Shown here: positions 61,673-64,000 of the stretch, in pieces | Layout of the letters: the number at the start of each line of letters is the position of its first letter | Numbering within the stretch: the first letter of the stretch is position 1 | Assembly: GCA_002841545.1 (NCBI GenBank) | Contig: PGZZ01000005.1 | Coordinates: forward strand, 124,001 to 188,000 | Length of the DNA stretch: 64,000 nucleotides | Reading direction: 5' to 3' | DNA from: Firmicutes bacterium HGW-Firmicutes-16 | Lineage (GTDB): Bacteria > Bacillota > Clostridia > Oscillospirales > Oscillospiraceae | Position numbers and translations under genes: made by a program | The notes under the pieces: generated by a model | What the model was told of the DNA's origin: nothing | The model's input: the letters and a program-made list of their open reading frames with translations, nothing else | Databases searched by the model: none

Positions 61673-63244
61673 TTACCTCATCAGCCCGTATTTCTTACAC
61701 TTGCGGTCAGAGATATGGTAGAGAGGAAGGAGCTTGTCGAACACCTTATCAAACACCTGCTCGCTCATCTCGTCGTAGAATTTATGCACCTGCATATCAG
61801 GCTCAAAACGGTTGCGCTCATGAACCATTCCGGCGCAAGCCTCCTCGTAATCCTTGAAAAATCCCAGAGCCTTAAACGCGACCATGGCGCTGCCCACGCC
61901 GCAGGCTTCATGTGTCTGTGTGCGCACTACGGGAATACCGAACATATCCGCTGTTATCTGGCAGATTTCCGCGCTCTGAGAGCCCCCGCCCGCCACATAA
62001 AGGGTTTTTATCTTCGTTTTCGCGCGCTTTTCCATCTTTTTCATTCCGCTGTACAGGCAGTAATTAATGCCCTCGATGATGGCTCTATAGACATGAATCC
62101 TTGTATGGACATCGGAAAAACCGATGATGGCGCCCTTCGCGAAGGGCATATTCGTGTCGGCTGTGAAATAGGGCTGAAGTAAAAGTCCGTTGCAGCCGGC
62201 AGGAATCTCTTTTAGTCTCTCGTTGAGCAGTTCCTCGGGGGAAGCCTTCTGCGATTCCGCATCCATGACTTCCTTGGCGGCAAATTCACGTTTGAACCAC
62301 GAAATCAGCCAGTAGCCGCGTAAAACTTCTTTTTCCGGATTCCAGCGTCCATCGACAACGGAACAATAGGCCGGCATAAAGGGTTCCGGCTCAACATATG
62401 TCGATGTTGAAAATTCTATGGTTGCGGTCGTCCCGAAGCTTATGGCGGCTTTGTCGTCGCTAATTACGGAAAGCCCCAGCGTTTCGCAGTTCTTATCGGA
62501 ACCTGTCGCGATGAGCGGCGTTCCCTCCGGAATTCCGGTTGCAAGCGACGCTTCCGCTGTTATTCCACCCAGCACGGTTTCGGGCTTCACGATTTCAAAC
62601 CTCTGCGAGTTTTTAACGTTGAAAACACAGCTCGCCGGATTGCTTTTAGTCATCCATGTGCGGGTTTTGTTATCGAAGGGTATGCGTCCGCAGCAGCTCG
62701 CGTCCGTATCCACAATTTTGCCGCAGAGTTTGTAGTTCATATATCCCGAAAGGAGAACGAAATACTTCGTCTTATTCCACATTTCCGGTTCGTTTTCCTC
62801 GAGCCAGTTGCAGAAGGAGGCTTTTCGCTGGAGCATTACGGTGCTGTCCATATTTATCGCCTTAAAAAGCGCGCGCATGTGCAGCGGCAGCTTTTTTTCG
62901 CACTTCGCCTGTCTGTTGTCGAGCCAGACGATTGCGTCACGGAGCGGCTTGCCGTTTTCGTCAAGGCAAATGTTGGTTGCGCGAATCGTCGCCACTGTAA
63001 CCGCAATGATGTCCTTCCAGCGCTCACCCGCCTGTTCCCTGAGCCTATTTGCACATTCGCAGATAATTTCCCAGTAAAAATCGGGTCTTTGCTCCGCCCA
63101 GCCCGGGTTTAGGGAATAATAAGGCTGTTCATATTGCTTCTGTGCTATATACAGGATGTTTCCGCGGGGATCGACCAGCACCGCACGGGCGCTTTGCGTG
63201 CCTATATCAAAGGCCAGAACTAAAGAGTTATCCAATGTTAGCAT
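61673..63244 (-). CDS. FGGY-family carbohydrate kinase (YgcE-like)
   Basis: A 523-residue ASKHA kinase. It opens LVLAFDIGTQSARAVLVDPR (phosphate 1), then PGWAEQRPDFYWEIICECAN. ATIRATNICLDENGKPLRDA and IVWLDNRQAKCEKKLP follow, with IATGSDKNCETLGLSVISDD near 240 and LYVAGGGSQSAEICQITADM near 420. The substrate is not evident; glycerol, xylulose and other polyols are family options. In an operon with an Etf-linked oxidase it probably phosphorylates a sugar or polyol that is then oxidised. The related E. coli ygcE gene also stands with Etf-like and FAD genes. Confidence 0.9.
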   Translation of the reverse strand: MLTLDNSLVLAFDIGTQSARAVLVDPRGNILYIAQKQYEQPYYSLNPGWAEQRPDFYWEIICECANRLREQAGERWKDIIAVTVATIRATNICLDENGKPLRDAIVWLDNRQAKCEKKLPLHMRALFKAINMDSTVMLQRKASFCNWLEENEPEMWNKTKYFVLLSGYMNYKLCGKIVDTDASCCGRIPFDNKTRTWMTKSNPASCVFNVKNSQRFEIVKPETVLGGITAEASLATGIPEGTPLIATGSDKNCETLGLSVISDDKAAISFGTTATIEFSTSTYVEPEPFMPAYCSVVDGRWNPEKEVLRGYWLISWFKREFAAKEVMDAESQKASPEELLNERLKEIPAGCNGLLLQPYFTADTNMPFAKGAIIGFSDVHTRIHVYRAIIEGINYCLYSGMKKMEKRAKTKIKTLYVAGGGSQSAEICQITADMFGIPVVRTQTHEACGVGSAMVAFKALGFFKDYEEACAGMVHERNRFEPDMQVHKFYDEMSEQVFDKVFDKLLPLYHISDRKCKKYGLMR

Positions 63245-63256
63245 CCCCTTTTCTTT

Positions 63257-63616
63257 TTAGTATATATCAACATCGTCTGTTGCGACAAGGTCAACGCCTA
63301 AATTCATAAAGTTTTTTACTATAACATCTCCGCATTTCAGCTTTGTGTCAACAATGATTTTATTGATTTCCAACATAGCGATTTTAATTTCGCCCTTCGG
63401 AATCGCCCCAGTTATCCGAACAGGCAGAACGGGATGCTCGGAAAACGCGGTTGCGACTGTACTCGTGAGCGTTCTTTGTGGGCAAAGAAGCTCACTTTTG
63501 GCGTATTCCTCACCCTTGGGGCACTTGTTTCCCGTTACAGTAACTTCGCCGTCGTTTTTCTCGGTGCGGAGGGAACAGCCATTGGGGCATACGATACAAA
63601 TAATTTCTTTTACCAT
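63257..63616 (-). CDS. DUF1667 protein
   Basis: A 119-residue protein from the ATG at 63616, which has GGGAGG upstream; the longer frame overlaps the previous gene without a site. DUF1667 is shown by EIICIVCPNGCSLRTEKNDG at the N-terminus, the GNKCPKGEEYAKSELLCPQR segment and the VLPVRITGAIPKGEI block. Four cysteines may bind an iron-sulfur or zinc centre. In clostridial glp-type operons it accompanies an FAD/NAD oxidoreductase and a GlpA-like dehydrogenase. It starts 1 bp after the oxidoreductase stop. Confidence 0.88.
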   Translation of the reverse strand: MVKEIICIVCPNGCSLRTEKNDGEVTVTGNKCPKGEEYAKSELLCPQRTLTSTVATAFSEHPVLPVRITGAIPKGEIKIAMLEINKIIVDTKLKCGDVIVKNFMNLGVDLVATDDVDIY

Positions 63617-63617
63617 C

Positions 63618-64000
63618 TTATGCCTCCCACATTTCAAGCGAAATCCTGTCGCCGACCTTGACCCTGCTGAAATCGACAACTATTCGCTCCATCTCTGGCG
63701 GCTTCAGCTTCATGAATTTTCTTTTATATACGCTCTCTCCATTCACCAAAACGTCGACCTCGGTTTTGTCGCGCACATCACGGCTGCGGAAAAACACCAC
63801 CGTTTTTGAAGCTTCAGAGTTTACATCCAGCTTTTCAGGCACGGCGTAGGCAAAATCTTTGCCCGCGATTATATCAACAAGCTCTCTTTTCCTGCCGCAA
63901 TAATCGGCCGCCGCACTTCCGGCTACGTCTCCTGATTCAGAAACGTAGTCCACAAGGTCATTTACATGCAAAGCGTTTCCGCAGACGAACACGCCAACCT
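63618..64000 (-). CDS. FAD/NAD(P)-dependent oxidoreductase, C-terminal part (gene continues beyond window)
   Basis: The last 127 or so residues of a pyridine nucleotide-disulfide-type oxidoreductase. The visible motif VCGNALHVNDLVDYVSESGD, followed by VAGSAAADY, is the FAD-contact end found in the partner of GlpA-like dehydrogenases. A short beta domain ends the protein (VVDFSRVKVGDRISLEMWEA). The N-terminal FAD and NAD domains are outside the window. It stands directly before DUF1667, as in clostridial glycerol-3-phosphate oxidation operons, so a GlpA-like dehydrogenase gene is expected upstream. Confidence 0.82.
   Translation of the reverse strand, partial: VGVFVCGNALHVNDLVDYVSESGDVAGSAAADYCGRKRELVDIIAGKDFAYAVPEKLDVNSEASKTVVFFRSRDVRDKTEVDVLVNGESVYKRKFMKLKPPEMERIVVDFSRVKVGDRISLEMWEA

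Overview
The window reads as chromosomal DNA of a strictly anaerobic, spore-forming member of the Clostridia; an Oscillospiraceae/Eubacteriales-type genome is plausible, but no 16S gene is present to settle it. The evidence is a complete ion-pumping Rnf complex with its flavinyltransferase, formate-tetrahydrofolate ligase, phosphoketolase, a 2-hydroxyacyl-CoA dehydratase operon, and sporulation genes (both dipicolinate synthase subunits, a YlmC/YmxH-type protein and the 3' part of sigG).

Layout. 1-2.8 kb: agmatine catabolism (putrescine carbamoyltransferase, cut by the window edge, and agmatine deiminase) with an RpiR-type regulator. 3-5.1 kb: a TetR-type regulator and a BTAD/SARP-type regulator. 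5.3-8.9 kb: a tightly coupled operon of a transglutaminase-fold lipoprotein, a GspF/PilC platform protein and four pilin-like or small membrane proteins, without an adjacent ATPase. 9.1-13.1 kb: a large sortase-anchored repeat protein followed by its class B sortase. 13.1-15.5 kb: phosphoketolase. 15.7-23.8 kb: radical SAM protein, Gx transporter, NusG-II protein and rnfCDGEAB (minus strand), with divergent apbE. 23.8-32.5 kb: lipid and cell-envelope functions, a zinc peptidase, an iron-sulfur flavoprotein, fhs, GtrA, an AI-2E-type permease, asparaginase and a MATE exporter. 32.8-35.6 kb: a small protein, a large serine recombinase, a structured RNA candidate, the 3' segment of sigG and ylmC. 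35.9-42.3 kb: pyruvate carboxylase, VanW protein, rpsB-tsf. 42.4-49.4 kb: MerR regulator, lipid kinase, dpaAB, an ABC exporter and a DUF2156-GNAT fusion. 49.7-57.3 kb: a Had/Fld-like 2-hydroxyacyl-CoA dehydratase operon with an OFA-family transporter, a sigma-54 promoter and a PAS-AAA-Fis activator. 57.4-64 kb: a YhfZ-like regulator and a catabolic operon with a GlcD-like flavoprotein, EtfA/EtfB, an FGGY kinase, a DUF1667 protein and a truncated FAD/NAD oxidoreductase, resembling the uncharacterised E. coli ygcE/Q/R/U set.

The metabolic picture is fermentation with flavin-based electron bookkeeping. Electrons from the Etf-linked oxidation module and other pathways could reach ferredoxin, NAD and Rnf, while the dehydratase operon can serve as a reductive branch. 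The most striking observation is that sigG, needed for late forespore gene expression, is present only from about region 2.4 onward, beside a large serine recombinase. The layout resembles one end of a skin-like intervening element, so far known mainly from sigK. The 5' half of sigG is nowhere in the window, so whether the gene is rejoined by excision, was rearranged or is dead cannot be decided here.
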